Origin: Psychrobacter coccoides | Lineage (GTDB): Bacteria > Pseudomonadota > Gammaproteobacteria > Pseudomonadales > Moraxellaceae | Direction: 5' to 3' | Assembly: GCF_017498085.1 (NCBI RefSeq) | Contig: NZ_JAGBKM010000011.1 | Location: 1-64,000 of the forward strand | DNA: 64,000 nt | Shown here: positions 29,132-38,233 of the stretch, one piece after another | Position numbering within the stretch: position 1 is the first letter of the stretch | How the letters are laid out: each line of letters begins with the position of its first letter | Notes under the pieces: generated by a model | The model's database searches: none | Seen by the model: the letters and a program-made list of their open reading frames with translations, nothing else | What the model was told of the DNA's origin: nothing | Made by a program: the position numbers and the translations under genes

Positions 29132-29501
29132 TCTTATTTTATAAACAGCTTATCCACAGGATTTAAAATATAAGTACTTAAGATAGGGAGACTGAGGGTA
29201 ATAAACAACGTTCCACATGAAACTGTGCATAACTTTGTTTCACATGGAACTTATAAAATATCCACTGTACCATGATATCTGCCCAATCCTTATAGATTAA
29301 GGGGTGTAGAGAGTCTTTGTTCATAAAGTCTTAAAAACAATATTAGGCATAAACTGTGGATAACTTGGTATCGCTAAGGGTGGTTTTGTGAAAAAATCAT
29401 AATAAACCTTTACTTATCCACAGTTTATCCGCAAATAGCTCATACAGTATAGACAGTTTGGTACGGATTAAAATAAACCTGAATATTAAAAAGAGGGTCA
29501 T
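29132..29501. other. ribD-ribE spacer with a second DnaA-box cluster
   Basis: This gene-free spacer has three exact DnaA boxes: TTATCCACA at 29150-29158 and 29414-29422, and TGTGGATAA at 29355-29363. Near matches are TGTGCATAA (29224-29232) and TTATCCGCA (29425-29433). It also holds two one-mismatch parS-like sites facing each other at 29210-29223 and 29237-29250. It is AT-rich and has no ORF. It could titrate DnaA, form a second origin part, or regulate ribE. I see no FMN riboswitch motif. Confidence 0.6.
29210..29250. repeat. Pair of degenerate parS-like sites
   Basis: GTTCCACATGAAAC (29210-29223) and GTTTCACATGGAAC (29237-29250) each depart from the central CA/TG parS variant by one base, at mirror positions in the two arms. 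They are 27 bases apart, flanking an imperfect DnaA box. Confidence 0.5.
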
Positions 29502-30176
29502 ATGTTTACTGGGATTATAGAAAGTGTGGGATATGTTAAGGCCATGCAGCCTGTTTGTGGTGATATTCGTTTGATTATTGAGTCTAACGATTTGGGCTTT
29601 AGCGATGTGAAACTGGGGGACTCCATTGCCTCTAACGGGGTATGCTTGACGGTAGTAGAGTTTGGATCTAATTACTATGCTGTCGATGTTTCACGTGAAA
29701 CTATCGCTCGCACTGCACTTAATGAGCTAAAAACAGGACATGTCGTTAATTTAGAAAAGGCCATGTTGCCGACCACACGTTTTGGCGGGCACATCGTTGC
29801 AGGTCATGTGGATGGAGTGGGCGTGGTCAGCAAGCTGCAACAAGATGCACGGTCTATTTATATCGAAATTGAGATACCGCAGGAGCTTGCACACTATACA
29901 GCGACCAAAGGGTCTATCACGGTCGATGGCATCAGCCTGACTACCAATCTGGTACGAGATAATATTGTTTGTCTAAATATCATACCGCACACAGCAAAAG
30001 TGACTAATATTGGTAAACATTGGCTAGTCGGCAGTAAGGTCAATATTGAGGTTGATATTGTCGCACGCTACTTAGAGCGATTGCTAAACAAAGCGCCAGT
30101 AGAGAGTATGAATGCGCCAAGTCCGAACAGCCAAATCACAGAAGCTTTTTTGGCAGAAAATGGCTTTATGAAATAA
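29502..30176 (+). CDS. ribE: Riboflavin synthase, alpha subunit type
   Basis: A 224-residue enzyme that dismutates two lumazine molecules into riboflavin. It has the duplicated lumazine-binding fold: MFTGIIESVG at the start and GGHIVAGHVDGVG near residue 97 open the two repeats. SNGVCLTV near residue 47 and VDGISLT near 145 are equivalent substrate-binding segments. AGAGGG lies upstream of the ATG. A perfect parS core is inside at 29688-29701. ribH and ribBA, often next in line, are absent; the next gene is on the opposite strand. Confidence 0.95.
   Translation: MFTGIIESVGYVKAMQPVCGDIRLIIESNDLGFSDVKLGDSIASNGVCLTVVEFGSNYYAVDVSRETIARTALNELKTGHVVNLEKAMLPTTRFGGHIVAGHVDGVGVVSKLQQDARSIYIEIEIPQELAHYTATKGSITVDGISLTTNLVRDNIVCLNIIPHTAKVTNIGKHWLVGSKVNIEVDIVARYLERLLNKAPVESMNAPSPNSQITEAFLAENGFMK
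29688..29701. promoter_or_regulatory. parS: parS site (perfect core) inside ribE
   Basis: GTTTCACGTGAAAC, encoding VSRET in frame, the same residues as the parS site in the LysE-type gene. Confidence 0.86.
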
Positions 30177-30312
30177 TCTTATATAAATAGTCTTATATAG
30201 GTTATGCAGCATAGAGAGCCGTAAGCAAAAGAGATTTATATCAGTAGCGCTGTTGGGCTTGTGACAGTTTTTTTTAAATGATTGTCACAGGAAGCTGTTT
30301 ACAGGGCGTTTT

Positions 30313-33108
30313 TTATACAAGTTTTAGTATTGTTTGTAGTACTTCTTGCAGTTTGCTTTGGTCGATGGGTTTGGTCAGAAACGCATTCATCCCTACTTGA
30401 AGACAAGCGTTGATATCCTCTTCGGTGTTATTAGCTGTTAAAGCTACGATAGGGATGTCGTCTTGTTGTGTGCGTATCGCCTGAGTCGCTTGTAGTCCAT
30501 TCATCACTGGCATGCGACAATCCATCAGTACTAAGGCGATGTCTTGTCGCCGTAAATCTAGTATTTCAAGTGCTTGTTGGCCGTTACTCGCCACCATACT
30601 GTCGTAGCCTAAATTACTTAACAACTTACAGGTAATTTTTTGGTTGGTTAAATTATCATCGACTACCAACACTAGCTTAGCAGCCACTGCCTGTTTAGTG
30701 TTTGTTTTTGTCGTTGGTATTTTTTTATCCTCATCATCATTGACGGTGAGTATTGACGTGCCATTATTCGGTGTGGTCTGCGTCAAGCGTATGAGCTCTG
30801 ATAAAAGCAGCCCGATGTCTAATGGTTTACTCAAAAAGCCATCAAACTGACTGGAGAGGTTGAGCGGAATATGGCGCTCAGGTTTGATGCTCATTAGAAT
30901 CTTTGCCAGAGAGCTGGTGCTGAGTAAGTCGTTTATGAAACTAGAGTCACACATATCCTCAGCTTTGGCGTCATAGCATTCATAGTCCAATAAAACGACG
31001 GGTTTTAGGTTTTGGTTGTTGGGCTTTAATAGCTCTACTAATGGTTGGTTTTCACTGTCTGAGCAACTGTAGGTACTGACAGACAAAGACAGATGCGCTC
31101 CTATGCGCTTGATATAAGTGGCGCAGATGTCTTCTTTGACGATAGCAAGCAGATGAATGTCTCGAAGACTACTGTGATAGTGATATACAGGCTGGTAGTT
31201 TGGAGAAAGACAAGGCAGATATAGGCTAAACGTACTGCCTTTATTAGGGACGCTTTCAAGATGAATAAAGCCTCCTAGTAGCTGCGCGAAGCTATTGGAT
31301 ATCGCAAGCCCGAGACCTGTACCACCATATTCTTGGCTTATCTGTAGATTGGCTTGATTAAAATAAGAAAACAGCTTCTGCTGGTCAGCTGGTGCAATGC
31401 CAATCCCAGTATCCTTGATACTAAACCGAACCCACTGATGCTGTGCATTTATCTTGGATACATTGTTTGAAATACGAATGTCAGAGATGAGCTTTTGCGC
31501 ATGGGCTTCATTGGTTAAGGCCCGCTCTTGATTGCATTTATTGATGCGTTGCATTTGCTCATGAGTGATAGGCTCAATGACTAATGCGGCATAGCCTGAA
31601 GCAGTAAACTTGATGGCGTTGTCTAACAGGTTGAGTAGGATCTGTCGTAAGCGATTCCCGTCGGTGGTGATATAACGTGGGCAGTCAGGCGCAAAAAAAT
31701 ACATAAGACTGATTTCTCGTCGCTGCGCACTACCGACCATTAAATCACTAATTTGTTGACCAGTTTTAAAGATATCAGTAGAAGCCATGACAACATCTGC
31801 TTTGTTGGCTTTTATTTTTGCCATCTCCAACATGTCATTGAGCATGGCTAACATAGAATAACTGGATTGAGTCAGCGTGTTTAATATCTCTTTTTGTTTT
31901 GGGGATAATTGACGAGTGTCTAATAAGTTTAATGTCCCAATAATGGCGTTGAGCGGTGTCCGAAGCTCGTGACCAATGATAGATCTGATTTTGCTGAATT
32001 CTTTGATCTGTCTTTCCAGCTGTTTGTTTTGCATCTCCAGCTTGTTTTTATGGCCAATCAGTTGATCAACATTGCTAAGTAAGGCGGTAAATCCATGTAT
32101 TTGTCCATGCTCTCCAAACCATGGCGTAATATGCAAGTGATAGGCTTGCTTGTCCTCTAGGCCGTATACCAACAAGGTACGATTGACTCGCTGCGTTGAG
32201 AGCTTATGTAATAGTTGCTGGGTGGCTTTGTCACTGCCAGTGATAAAGTCCGTTAAGTTATAGGTAACACCGCGCTGAAATGAAGTGGTAAAAATCTGCT
32301 CAAAACGTCGATTAAAAAAGCTTACTTGGCCATGACGCATGATCATTAACATCGGTAGCGGTGCCTGATCAACCAATCGCTCTAGACGATGGGTCAGGGT
32401 ATTTATACGTCGATGGTGATTGTGCAGCTGATAATGAACTCGGTTAAGTGCATGGCCTAAGCGTAGAAACTCATGAGTACTTTCGGACTTTAGGAGCTTG
32501 GGTGCCGTGTAAGACTCTTTGGCAGTATCTGTGAGGGTCTCTGTATATTTTATTAATGCCAACCAACTGCTATTGCGTTTGAACATATAGAGTAGGGCAA
32601 AAATAAACAGAGTGAGAGCTATCATTATAGGCAACCAGTATTGATAGGAGACCCAGAGGATATCAATAGGCTGATGGCGGAGTATGACATAAAGCTGATG
32701 ACCGGTATCAAGCGTAATCTTCCCAGTCAAAGTACTGTTATTTATCTCGTATGAGCTATTGTTACTCGTTGATAATGCCCTAATAGCTGGGAAAGTAACA
32801 CTAGTAAACTTACTTTCATTAGGCTTGGTTTTACGATGGACATATGTCTGACCGGAAGGCATCATAAAAATCAGCTGATAGCTAAGATCTTGAAATAAAG
32901 GTCCAGATAAAATGTCTTCGATATCTGGGTTTGAGGGAACGACCAGCTTATTTAATTCATACTCTAGCGTGCTAAACGCAACCTTGCTGTATCTTTGACT
33001 GTCGTTTTTGAGGGTAAAATATAGCATGGCATAATATAGAGCCACCATGACCAGTAGTGTTAAGCTATAAAAAAACAGTAAGCGGCGTAACGACTGAAAC
33101 TGTTGCAT
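30313..33108 (-). CDS. Hybrid sensor histidine kinase with two receiver-type modules
   Basis: A 931-residue membrane sensor. Two transmembrane helices (about residues 8-30 and 155-175) bracket a ~120-residue periplasmic sensor region. A PAS-like segment (QAPLPMLMIMRHGQVSFFNR) lies near 250. The dimerisation domain carries the phospho-accepting His in IIGHELRTPLNAIIG near residue 380. The HATPase domain has DNAIKFT near 495 and GTGLGLAIS near 595. Next comes a degenerate receiver (about 650-740), and then an intact one with the phospho-Asp in LVLMDCRMPVMNG near residue 860 and conserved KP near 912. No Hpt domain or response regulator is adjacent, so it probably phosphorylates a partner elsewhere, as in GacS/BarA phosphorelays. 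The signal is unknown. Confidence 0.92.
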   Translation of the reverse strand: MQQFQSLRRLLFFYSLTLLVMVALYYAMLYFTLKNDSQRYSKVAFSTLEYELNKLVVPSNPDIEDILSGPLFQDLSYQLIFMMPSGQTYVHRKTKPNESKFTSVTFPAIRALSTSNNSSYEINNSTLTGKITLDTGHQLYVILRHQPIDILWVSYQYWLPIMIALTLFIFALLYMFKRNSSWLALIKYTETLTDTAKESYTAPKLLKSESTHEFLRLGHALNRVHYQLHNHHRRINTLTHRLERLVDQAPLPMLMIMRHGQVSFFNRRFEQIFTTSFQRGVTYNLTDFITGSDKATQQLLHKLSTQRVNRTLLVYGLEDKQAYHLHITPWFGEHGQIHGFTALLSNVDQLIGHKNKLEMQNKQLERQIKEFSKIRSIIGHELRTPLNAIIGTLNLLDTRQLSPKQKEILNTLTQSSYSMLAMLNDMLEMAKIKANKADVVMASTDIFKTGQQISDLMVGSAQRREISLMYFFAPDCPRYITTDGNRLRQILLNLLDNAIKFTASGYAALVIEPITHEQMQRINKCNQERALTNEAHAQKLISDIRISNNVSKINAQHQWVRFSIKDTGIGIAPADQQKLFSYFNQANLQISQEYGGTGLGLAISNSFAQLLGGFIHLESVPNKGSTFSLYLPCLSPNYQPVYHYHSSLRDIHLLAIVKEDICATYIKRIGAHLSLSVSTYSCSDSENQPLVELLKPNNQNLKPVVLLDYECYDAKAEDMCDSSFINDLLSTSSLAKILMSIKPERHIPLNLSSQFDGFLSKPLDIGLLLSELIRLTQTTPNNGTSILTVNDDEDKKIPTTKTNTKQAVAAKLVLVVDDNLTNQKITCKLLSNLGYDSMVASNGQQALEILDLRRQDIALVLMDCRMPVMNGLQATQAIRTQQDDIPIVALTANNTEEDINACLQVGMNAFLTKPIDQSKLQEVLQTILKLV

Positions 33109-33721
33109 GTGGATATGAGCCTATGCGTGCACGTCGATGGAGTGCGGTACTATCATAAATAAGATTGATAGTCTCAGAGTAGTAAAAACACTTTAAGATA
33201 TAGAGTGTTGAGAAAAGAAGTCATTGATCGTATTGAAACAAATCTTAATAAATTGATCCTTATTATAATAGCAAACTTCAAACGCCCCCGTCGCCGCTGA
33301 GCGCTAAACTCTATATCTCGATATAGAATAACCTGCAATTATCATGCCTATACTTGGTCGTGTTTCAGGGATGAGCGCTTGGTAAGCGGGTGTCAAACCA
33401 GCTTTTTTGATAGTTGTTCATCTAATACAGTCAGGTCACTATAAAAAAATATAGCAAGACTGGGGTAAGTATGCTGTAGCATCGAGTGGCATAGGAACAG
33501 GCACAGGCATATCAAAAGGCTTGTACCAACTTAGCGCATAGATGCAGCGTATCCATTTTATTTAGCCATTTTAAGACCGTCAAATACCTATATGTGCTCA
33601 TTGGTGACACGCCCTAGATCGCCTTAATGTACTTTACTTGCAGCTCAGCGTCCGAGTTTGTAGCACAATCATAGCGCAATGCGTCAAACTCACCTATAAT
33701 ACGATAGTTAATAAACTAAGA
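33109..33721. other. Spacer with degenerate repeats upstream of fmt
   Basis: About 600 bases between the divergent kinase and fmt genes, with no convincing gene. Positions 33454-33565 match 389-510 in arrangement (ACTGGG, TGTAGCATCGAG, TATTTTATTTAG). Positions 33605-33614 (TGACACGCCC followed by TA) are a solo end of the 169-bp MITE-like element. Promoters of both genes must be within it. Confidence 0.5.
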
Positions 33722-34831
33722 ATGTCGTTTACTGTTATGAACACAACTGCCTCTGTCCCTCCTACTAACAATATCACTGCCAACCAAGCCGCAGAAAGTG
33801 CTGATCCTATCCGCTCAGCTGCTAACCGGTTGCGTGTGGTGTTTGCAGGAACCCCCGAATTTGCTGCCATCAGTCTTGAGGCACTTATCAAGCAACAAGA
33901 GGCGCTAAACATAGATATCGTCGCTGTATACACACAGCCTGACCGCAAAGCAGGGCGCGGTCAAAAGCTGGCAGCCTCTGCAGTAAAACAAGTCGCTTTG
34001 GCGCATGGTATCGTGGTAGAGCAGCCGGCCACCTTTAAAAAAACTAATACCGAAGGGCTGGCAGCGAGGCAGACACTACGTAGCTATCAACCTGATGTGA
34101 TGATCGTAGCCGCTTATGGACTTATCCTACCTATCGGCGTATTGACGATACCGACCTACGGCTGCCTAAATATCCATGCTTCCTTATTGCCACGCTGGCG
34201 TGGTGCCGCACCGATTCATCGCGCACTGCTAGCAGGAGATAGCGAGACTGGCATTACCATTATGCAGATGGATAAAGGGCTGGATACTGGTGACATGCTC
34301 TATAAAGTCAGCTGTACCATCGATAACGACGATACTGCTGCCAGCTTGCATGATAAGCTCTCAGAGCTTGGCGCAAATGCGATTGTAAAGGTATTGCAGG
34401 ACTTGTCTGGCTATCAAGCCCAAGCGGTTGCACAAAATCATCATGAAGCCAACTATGCCGAAAAATTAGTAAAAACCGAAGGCGAAATTGACTGGTCGCA
34501 ACCTGCTACAGTTATAGAGCGCCAAATTCGCGGGCTGACGCCATGGCCAGGTGCTTATACTTTTTTGCATGGTACACGGGTCAAGGTTTTAGCAAGCTTG
34601 CCTAGCAATCCGTCGCAGACGACTCATGAGCCAGCCGGCACAGTGATAAGCGTTGGACGCAAGGCTATTTTGATCGCCTGTGGTCATGATGCGCAAATGC
34701 GTGAAGATAAAGAGCAGCCAGCCACCACCTTACCCATTACCCAGTTACAGTTTGCCGGTAGCAAGCCTGTGACTGCTGAGCAGGTCTGCCATGGCAATCA
34801 GCTTGATGATGGTGATAAGTTTGGTGGATAG
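33722..34831 (+). CDS. fmt: Methionyl-tRNA formyltransferase
   Basis: A 370-residue enzyme that transfers a formyl group from 10-formyl-THF to initiator Met-tRNA. The N-terminal Rossmann-like strand is LRVVFAGTPEFAAISLEAL near residue 37. The formyl-folate site HASLLPRWRGAAPIHRALL is near residue 145. The C-terminal OB-like domain starts near 235 (QIRGLTPWPGAYTF). An open frame extends upstream to a TTG at 33638, but ATG at 33722 gives a length closer to the family (315) and I prefer it. It has an unusual ~35-residue Thr/Asn/Ala-rich N-terminal extension. rsmB follows; def, a common neighbour, is absent. Confidence 0.93.
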   Translation: MSFTVMNTTASVPPTNNITANQAAESADPIRSAANRLRVVFAGTPEFAAISLEALIKQQEALNIDIVAVYTQPDRKAGRGQKLAASAVKQVALAHGIVVEQPATFKKTNTEGLAARQTLRSYQPDVMIVAAYGLILPIGVLTIPTYGCLNIHASLLPRWRGAAPIHRALLAGDSETGITIMQMDKGLDTGDMLYKVSCTIDNDDTAASLHDKLSELGANAIVKVLQDLSGYQAQAVAQNHHEANYAEKLVKTEGEIDWSQPATVIERQIRGLTPWPGAYTFLHGTRVKVLASLPSNPSQTTHEPAGTVISVGRKAILIACGHDAQMREDKEQPATTLPITQLQFAGSKPVTAEQVCHGNQLDDGDKFGG

Positions 34832-34897
34832 ACCAACGATTTGTTAGAGCACACTCCTATAAACTGGCGCTCATATGCGTAACGGGAACCAATCAGT

Positions 34898-36439
34898 ATG
34901 AAACATCACGCCACAGCGTCTAATACTAAACTCTCTAGCAATCTTAAAATGAACGGTAGTGTACGTGTGCGAGTGATTCGTACCTTACTTGCCATTCAGC
35001 AAGGTAAGTCCCTAGCAACGGTATTAGATCCGCTACTCAATAGTTTGCATGAGGGCGACAAAGGCTTTGCCCATGCGCTATTATTAACAACCTTGCGTCA
35101 CTGGCATGCGCTGGCTCGCTTACTCGATAGTTTGGCGGATAAGCCCATCGATGAGCTGGAAGTGCGTACCACTCTCCAAGTGGGGTTGGCTCAGCTGTTG
35201 TATTTGGAGGTGGCAGATCATGCGGCGATCCATGAAACGGTTGAGGCGGCAAAAGAGATTGAGTTTGCCAGAGCAGCAGGTCTTATCAACGCCATCCTGC
35301 GTAAAGTTGCCAAAAACCCCAATAAATTCCGCAAAAAATGCGACAAAAACCATAGCTTGCCCAACTGGCTTGCCTATCAGCTCAAGCAAGACTGGAGTGA
35401 GCAGTATACGGCTTTAACGCAAGGTTTACGCCAGCCAGCACCGATGTTTTTACGGGTGAATACGGCTGTCAGCTCTGTCAGTGCTTATCATCAGCTACTG
35501 ACAGAGGCTGATATTAGCTCTGAGAAGATAGCGTTATCTAGCGAAATACAGTTATCTAAACAGCATAATGCGACAACCACAACCCAAGCGTTAAGACTTG
35601 AGCAAAGTACTTCAGTGAGCTTCTTACCTGAGTTTTCGTCTGGCGTGGTGAGCGTACAAGATCTGCATGCTCAACTGGCTGCCCCATTGATACAATTGGC
35701 GTTAAATCATAAGCTCAAAATTGATAATGGTGTGGATAATCAGCTGCATCTACTAGATGCTTGTGCTGCACCAGGGGGCAAACTGGCACATTGGTTAGAG
35801 CTGTTAACGACAGATAAATCGTCATTGTTTCATGTGAAACAATCAGCAGCTGACCAACAAGCGAAAGCAGAAGTTTCTACTATTAAGCTAACAGCCATTG
35901 ATAATGAAGCGCAGCGTATCACACGTATTCATGAAAACTTACAGCGCCTAGACTTACCGCTAGCAGATGACCAAGCTGATAATAAAGGTATAGCGCTAAA
36001 CATCGTGTGCGATGACGCAACGACTTGGCAGCGCTCACAATCAAAAACAGACTCAGCGCAGAACGGTTTTGACGTTATTTTGCTCGACTCGCCTTGTACT
36101 GCCACAGGTGTGATTCGTCGTCACCCTGATATCGGTATTTTGCGCACCGAAGCAGATGTTGAGCAAACCGTACAACTGCAGGCGCAAATCTTAGATAATT
36201 TATGGCCACAATTAAAAGCTGGCGGCTATCTACTGTATGTCACTTGCTCTATTTTAAAGCAAGAAAACAGCTTACAAATGCAAGATTTTATCACGCGTCA
36301 TAACGACGCAACTGCCATCGAGCTTACCGAAGCGTGCAACTGGGGTATCGCCCAACAAATAGGCCGCCAATGCTTGCCGATTGATAGCGAGAGTGGGGAT
36401 GGCTTTTATTATGCGCTATTGCAAAAAACGGTTGAATAA
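34898..36439 (+). CDS. rsmB: 16S rRNA (cytosine(967)-C5)-methyltransferase RsmB
   Basis: A 513-residue m5C methyltransferase for C967 of 16S rRNA. The N-terminal ~140 residues form a NusB-like RNA-binding domain (RVIRTLLAIQQGKSL). SAM motif I is LLDACAAPGGKLAHWL near residue 288. The catalytic cysteines are in LLDSPCTATGVIRRHPDI near residue 400 and YVTCSILKQEN near 448. It is longer than E. coli RsmB (429), with inserts near residues 205-235 and after motif I (about 305-325). The second insert holds a parS variant, which encodes FHVKQ. It forms the usual fmt-rsmB pair. Confidence 0.94.
   Translation: MKHHATASNTKLSSNLKMNGSVRVRVIRTLLAIQQGKSLATVLDPLLNSLHEGDKGFAHALLLTTLRHWHALARLLDSLADKPIDELEVRTTLQVGLAQLLYLEVADHAAIHETVEAAKEIEFARAAGLINAILRKVAKNPNKFRKKCDKNHSLPNWLAYQLKQDWSEQYTALTQGLRQPAPMFLRVNTAVSSVSAYHQLLTEADISSEKIALSSEIQLSKQHNATTTTQALRLEQSTSVSFLPEFSSGVVSVQDLHAQLAAPLIQLALNHKLKIDNGVDNQLHLLDACAAPGGKLAHWLELLTTDKSSLFHVKQSAADQQAKAEVSTIKLTAIDNEAQRITRIHENLQRLDLPLADDQADNKGIALNIVCDDATTWQRSQSKTDSAQNGFDVILLDSPCTATGVIRRHPDIGILRTEADVEQTVQLQAQILDNLWPQLKAGGYLLYVTCSILKQENSLQMQDFITRHNDATAIELTEACNWGIAQQIGRQCLPIDSESGDGFYYALLQKTVE
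35827..35840. promoter_or_regulatory. parS: parS site (TG variant) inside rsmB
   Basis: GTTTCATGTGAAAC, extended to TGTTTCATGTGAAACA at 35826-35841. It falls in a species-specific insert between SAM motifs rather than in a catalytic segment. Confidence 0.85.
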
Positions 36440-36484
36440 GTCGCTTTAACTATTGAATAAACTCATTGTAGACAGGACAATCTC

Positions 36485-37906
36485 ATGAAATATATCAGTA
36501 CCCGTGGTCAAACAGCACCGATGGATTTTAGTGATGTGCTATTGATGGGTCTTGCACCAGACGGTGGTTTGATGCTGCCTGAGCACTATCCAACCATCGA
36601 TAGCGCAACGCTGGATAAATGGCGTACGCTCAGCTACCCCCAACTTGCTATGGCGATCATGCAGCGCTTTGCCACTGATATCCCTGCCGCTGATCTGCAA
36701 GACATCATTGAGCGCACTTATACCGCTGAAGTATTTGGCTCTGATGACATTGTCCCTGTCCGCAAGCTTGAAGATGATCTCTACATTTTAGGGCTGTCCA
36801 ATGGTCCGACACTTGCCTTTAAAGATGTGGCGATGCAGTTTTTGGGTAACGCCTTTGAGTATGTACTAAAGAAAAAAGACGCTCGGATTACCATTATCGG
36901 TGCAACCAGCGGCGACACAGGGAGCGCCGCTGAATATGCGCTGCGTGGTAAAGAAAATATCGAAGTCTTTATGCTATCACCGCATGAAAAAATGAGCGAG
37001 TTTCAGCGGGCGCAGATGTACAGCTTGACCGATGACAATATCCATAATATCGCTATTAAAGGCATGTTTGACGACTGCCAAGATATCGTCAAGGCGCTGC
37101 AACAAGATGCGACATTTAAGGCCGCTTATAACCTAGGTACAGTCAACTCCATCAACTGGGGTCGAATACTGGCGCAAATTGTGTATTACTTCAAAGCCTA
37201 TTTTGCAGTCACCTCAACCAACGACGAGCAGGTGAGCTTCTGCGTACCCTCAGGCAACTTTGGTAACATTTGCGCCGGCCATATCGCTCGTGAGATGGGC
37301 TTGCCAATCCAGCGCTTGATTGTCGCAACCAACGAAAACGATGTGCTAAATGACTTTTTTAACGAAGGTACTTATCAGCCAAGACCCACTGAACAAACGT
37401 ATGTGACGTCGAGCCCTTCAATGGACATCTCAAAAGCCTCTAACTTTGAGCGCTTTGTCTATCTATTGCTAGATAAAGACAGCAAACGTGTTCATGAGTT
37501 GTTTGAAGGGGTAAAATCAGGTCAGGGCTTTGATTTGTCTGACTCGATGGAGTCGGTCAATTCACGCTATGGTTTTGCGGCAGGTAAGTCAACACATGCC
37601 GATCGCTTGCAGACCATCAAAGCACTCTATGAGCAACATGGTGAGCTGGTCGATCCCCATACCGCTGATGGAATAAAAGTCGCTAAAGAACTACAGCAGG
37701 ATGGTGAAGTTATTGTTTGTGCAGAGACGGCGTTGCCCGTTAAGTTTGCCGATACGATCGTAGAAGCAGTCGGTCAGATAGATATTGATCGCCCTGCTCA
37801 CACTGAAGGACTAGAGGGTTTAGAGCAGCAAGTGGTGGTGTTAGATAACGATGCTGAGTTGGTGGCTGAGCAAATTCGTCAGTATGTGACACCAAACTCA
37901 AAGTAG
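36485..37906 (+). CDS. thrC: Threonine synthase
   Basis: A 473-residue PLP enzyme converting O-phosphohomoserine to threonine. The PLP lysine is in NGPTLAFKDVAMQFLGN near residue 112. GATSGDTGSAAEYAL near residue 138 binds phosphate, and FCVPSGNFGNICAG near residue 255 forms the cofactor pocket. It begins MKYISTRGQ, the standard N-terminus of the longer ThrC class. GACAGGAC precedes the start. No hom or thrB is nearby. A 169-bp MITE-like element begins four bases after its stop codon. Confidence 0.96.
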   Translation: MKYISTRGQTAPMDFSDVLLMGLAPDGGLMLPEHYPTIDSATLDKWRTLSYPQLAMAIMQRFATDIPAADLQDIIERTYTAEVFGSDDIVPVRKLEDDLYILGLSNGPTLAFKDVAMQFLGNAFEYVLKKKDARITIIGATSGDTGSAAEYALRGKENIEVFMLSPHEKMSEFQRAQMYSLTDDNIHNIAIKGMFDDCQDIVKALQQDATFKAAYNLGTVNSINWGRILAQIVYYFKAYFAVTSTNDEQVSFCVPSGNFGNICAGHIAREMGLPIQRLIVATNENDVLNDFFNEGTYQPRPTEQTYVTSSPSMDISKASNFERFVYLLLDKDSKRVHELFEGVKSGQGFDLSDSMESVNSRYGFAAGKSTHADRLQTIKALYEQHGELVDPHTADGIKVAKELQQDGEVIVCAETALPVKFADTIVEAVGQIDIDRPAHTEGLEGLEQQVVVLDNDAELVAEQIRQYVTPNSK

Positions 37907-37909
37907 CTA

Positions 37910-38078
37910 GGGCGTGTCTTCAATTCAAATGATGATATCTAAATGGGCTAAAAATGGCTAAATTTTGTCATACTGCGTCAAATAACTGGTTAATATCCCG
38001 ATATTATCTGTGTTATTTTCCTTGTCTGACAGCAATTTATCTCATTTTTATGACCGTTTTCAAAATGAAGACACGCCC
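37910..38078 (+). repeat. MITE-like element, 169 bp, copy 2
   Basis: It starts GGGCGTGTCTTCA and ends TGAAGACACGCCC, giving perfect 13-bp terminal inverted repeats, flanked by TA on both sides (37908-37909, 38079-38080). It aligns along its whole length with the inverted copy at 10377-10545 and has the same length. There is no reading frame of useful size. Confidence 0.85.
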
Positions 38079-38195
38079 TAAGTCAGTTAACCTCTTTTTT
38101 TAGCAATATAGATGCGCTTTAGCTTTATATAAAGTTACGCTATTGTAATAAAGTGTTTATGATTGTGTTATGGTAGATATAATTGTAATATTAGA

Positions 38196-38233
38196 AACAG
38201 CGTCAGCGAGTCATTATGATGTCAGACGCTGTT
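38196..38233. repeat. Stem-loop upstream of the LysM gene
   Basis: AACAGCGTC (38196-38204) and GACGCTGTT (38225-38233) are perfect inverted repeats 20 bases apart. No T tract follows. It may be an operator, or a hairpin in a long 5' leader. Confidence 0.4.

Noticed and set aside
29132-29501. FMN riboswitch before ribE
   Set aside because: The conserved FMN-aptamer blocks are not visible; the spacer instead holds DnaA boxes and parS-like sites.
33359-33372. GTTTCAGGGATGAG as another parS site
   Set aside because: Only the left arm matches; the right arm is not GAAAC.
33638-33721. N-terminal extension of fmt from a TTG start
   Set aside because: No good ribosome site; it would add 28 residues to a protein already longer than the family norm. 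ATG at 33722 preferred.
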